A DNA stretch of 7,383 nucleotides from Gammaproteobacteria bacterium UBA4421 (GTDB lineage Bacteria; Pseudomonadota; Gammaproteobacteria; Pseudomonadales; Azotimanducaceae), in NCBI GenBank assembly GCA_002389675.1, contig DGQF01000045.1, forward strand, positions 15,069-22,451, written 5' to 3'. How positions within the stretch are numbered: the stretch's first letter is position 1; each line of letters begins with the position of its first letter. The notes under the pieces are model-generated. The model saw only the letters and a list, made by a program, of their open reading frames with translations. It had not been told where the DNA came from and searched no databases. Positions 5,853 through 7,383 of this stretch are shown one piece after another. A program made the translations under genes and the position numbers.

Positions 5853-6956
5853 ATGAAATTTAAAATGCAGCGTGAGCAAATGTTGCGCGCTCTTCAGTTG
5901 GTGACTTCCGTCGTGGAGCGAAGACAAACGCTGCCAGTGCTTGCGAACATTTTAGTGGTAGCGACGGAGGATAGGCTCGAAATTACGGGAACCGATTTGG
6001 AGGTTCAGTTGGTTGCGAGTTGTGATGCCACAGTCGAGCAACCGGGAGCAGCAACAATGCCTGCTCGAAAACTTGCTGATATATGGCGGTCTCTTGGAGA
6101 TGGCTCTGAAGTTCAAGTCTCGATAGAAAAAGATCGGGCGCTGGTTCGTTCAGGCAGAAGCCGTTTTACGTTAGCAACGCTGCCGGCGGCCGACTTTCCA
6201 AAGATAGACGTTGGCGAGGCCGACACTCGTTTATCAATTAGTCAAAACGATCTGCGTACGATTATCGACGAGGTTGGTTTTGCCATGGCTCAGCAAGATG
6301 TGAGGTATTTCTTGAACGGCATGTTGCTGGAAGCCACGCCGAGCCACGTTAGGGCCGTTGCTACCGATGGACATCGTCTGGCTATGAGTACTTGCGAGGT
6401 CAGTGCGATGGAGACCGGCGCCGGTAAGAGTGTCATCGTGCCCAGAAAAGGTGTGTTGGAGCTTGGGCGTTTGTTAGAGGGTGTTGACGAAAAAGTGGCA
6501 CTGCAAATAGGAGATAATCACCTTCAAGCCAGCGTAGGTACCTTTACGCTGACCACTAAGCTGGTGGATGGTCAATTTCCCGACTACCAGAAAGTGGTAC
6601 CGTCAGGTAGTTCGCGTTCGTTGGTTGCTGATAGGGAGACACTGCGTCAAGCGTTTCAGCGGGCATCGATTTTGTCGAATGAGAAGTACAGAGGGGTGCG
6701 CCTGATCATTGATGGCGACCAGCTGGTTATCCAAGCGAATAACCCTGAGCAGGAGGAGGCAGAAGAGACCGTTTCTGTAGAGTTTGCGGGAACAACGCTA
6801 GAGATCGGGTTCAACGTAAGCTATTTGCTGGACGTTCTTGGTTCACTAACAACAGATGCTGTTAAATTGAGTGTTTCGGATGCCAACAGCTCCGCGTTAT
6901 TGGAAGGCGTTGGTAATGACTCAGCGCTGTATGTTGTCATGCCAATGAGGTTGTAG
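5853..6956 (+). CDS. dnaN: DNA polymerase III beta subunit (sliding clamp)
   Basis: Ring-forming processivity clamp that tethers DNA polymerase III and recruits other replication and repair proteins. It has 367 aa, against 366 in E. coli. It starts MKFKMQREQMLRALQLV and has the three-fold clamp architecture. The protein-binding cleft is recognisable: TDGHRL (171-176), FPDY (242-245) and the C-terminal VVMPMRL (361-367). SNEKYRGVRL and NNPEQEEAEE (297-306) match the family closely. At the position of E. coli Arg246 in the cleft there is Lys, a conservative change. The ATG at 5853 is preceded by AGGA about eight bases upstream. It lies 15 nt after dnaA and 14 nt before recF, with no terminator visible at either junction, so it is probably cotranscribed with both. 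Confidence 0.98.
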   Translation: MKFKMQREQMLRALQLVTSVVERRQTLPVLANILVVATEDRLEITGTDLEVQLVASCDATVEQPGAATMPARKLADIWRSLGDGSEVQVSIEKDRALVRSGRSRFTLATLPAADFPKIDVGEADTRLSISQNDLRTIIDEVGFAMAQQDVRYFLNGMLLEATPSHVRAVATDGHRLAMSTCEVSAMETGAGKSVIVPRKGVLELGRLLEGVDEKVALQIGDNHLQASVGTFTLTTKLVDGQFPDYQKVVPSGSSRSLVADRETLRQAFQRASILSNEKYRGVRLIIDGDQLVIQANNPEQEEAEETVSVEFAGTTLEIGFNVSYLLDVLGSLTTDAVKLSVSDANSSALLEGVGNDSALYVVMPMRL

Positions 6957-6970
6957 CCGGAATATCCCCG

Positions 6971-7383
6971 GTGTATCTGAACACGCTTACTGTTACGAAT
7001 GTCCGGAATCTAGAGGATCAGGCTGTTCTGTTTGATCCTTTTCTCAATCTTATCTCCGGTGCAAACGGTGCTGGAAAGACGGCGCTATTGGAAGCTATTA
7101 GTCTTTTGGCCAGAGGCCGGTCATTTCGAACGACGCGCACCGATTCGGTCATTCGCAGAGGGGCAGATTCCGCCACCGTTCATGGGCTCGTGACTGGAAA
7201 GAGTGGGCAAAAGCACCGGTTGGGTTTGGCGAAAACAGCCAGCGGCAAAATGCAAATAGTGCTTGATGGCGATGCAAGACAAAAGATATCTGCATTGGCG
7301 TATCAGCTGCCGATTCACGTGCTATTGCCCGATGCAAGCGATTTAGTGTTAGGGCCGCCCTCGGGAAGGCGGGCGTTTATCGA
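6971..7383 (+). CDS. recF: DNA replication and repair protein RecF, N-terminal part
   Basis: SMC/ABC-like ATPase that acts with RecO and RecR to load RecA at single-strand gaps. The first 137 codons are present; the gene continues past the right edge (the family is about 350-370 aa). Visible landmarks are the N-terminal strand LNTLTVTNVRNL, Walker A GANGAGKT (30-37), LLEAISLLARGRSFRT (39-54, the family helix and GR.FR motif) and LLPDASDLVLGPPSGRRAFI (118-137), which matches the conserved PE...L..G.P..RR.FLD segment. The GTG at 6971 is chosen because the RecF homology begins immediately after it and no start lies in frame between it and the end of dnaN. GGA at 6959-6961 may serve as a weak ribosome-binding site. 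The 14-nt gap after dnaN fits the dnaA-dnaN-recF operon. Confidence 0.96.
   Translation, partial: MYLNTLTVTNVRNLEDQAVLFDPFLNLISGANGAGKTALLEAISLLARGRSFRTTRTDSVIRRGADSATVHGLVTGKSGQKHRLGLAKTASGKMQIVLDGDARQKISALAYQLPIHVLLPDASDLVLGPPSGRRAFI

Noticed and set aside
7121..7337. Two overlapping minus-strand frames near the right edge
   Set aside because: Both are antisense to recF, whose Walker A and downstream motifs are clear on the plus strand.
1..7383. Undescribed defence, mobile or biosynthetic system
   Set aside because: Every substantial coding stretch is a recognised core gene in its conserved order, with no inserted genes, transposon ends, direct-repeat arrays or compositional break.

Overview
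This window is the chromosomal replication-origin neighbourhood of a gammaproteobacterium. Two divergent gene blocks flank an intergenic oriC. Reading leftward (minus strand) from the origin are rpmH, rnpA, yidD, yidC and the first ~409 codons of mnmE, which runs off the left edge. Reading rightward (plus strand) are dnaA, dnaN and the first 137 codons of recF, which runs off the right edge. This order is the classic conserved gammaproteobacterial arrangement, and DnaA, DnaN and YidC resemble the E. coli and Pseudomonas proteins closely along their length. The base composition is moderate, and the sequence does not identify the genus. The origin lying between rpmH and dnaA is the Pseudomonas-like layout, unlike E. 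coli, whose oriC lies elsewhere.

The 3964-4502 gap holds the regulatory content. Two perfect 9-base DnaA boxes form a 12-bp inverted repeat at 4188-4220. Three further boxes match at 8 of 9 positions. A very AT-rich stretch with a tandem 10-mer at 4026-4076 is the best candidate unwinding element. A near-consensus sigma70 promoter for the leftward operon abuts it (TTGACA, 17-bp spacer, TAGAAT, minus strand). The dnaA side has a long leader with only a weak promoter candidate and a G-rich tract.

The left block is a ribosome and membrane-biogenesis operon: L34, the RNase P protein, the YidD and YidC membrane-insertion factors, and the tRNA-modifying GTPase MnmE. The spacing is tight between yidD and yidC (12 nt) and between yidC and mnmE (9 nt). 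The right block is the replication operon: the initiator DnaA, the sliding clamp DnaN and the repair protein RecF, with gaps of 15 and 14 nt. Both blocks point away from the origin, so they are co-directional with the replication forks. Four genes appear to use non-ATG starts (mnmE GTG, rnpA TTG, dnaA TTG, recF GTG), which matters for annotation.

I see no mobile element, CRISPR array, tRNA or rRNA, and no undescribed gene system. The points worth a second look are the architecture of the origin and a few start-site and residue details.
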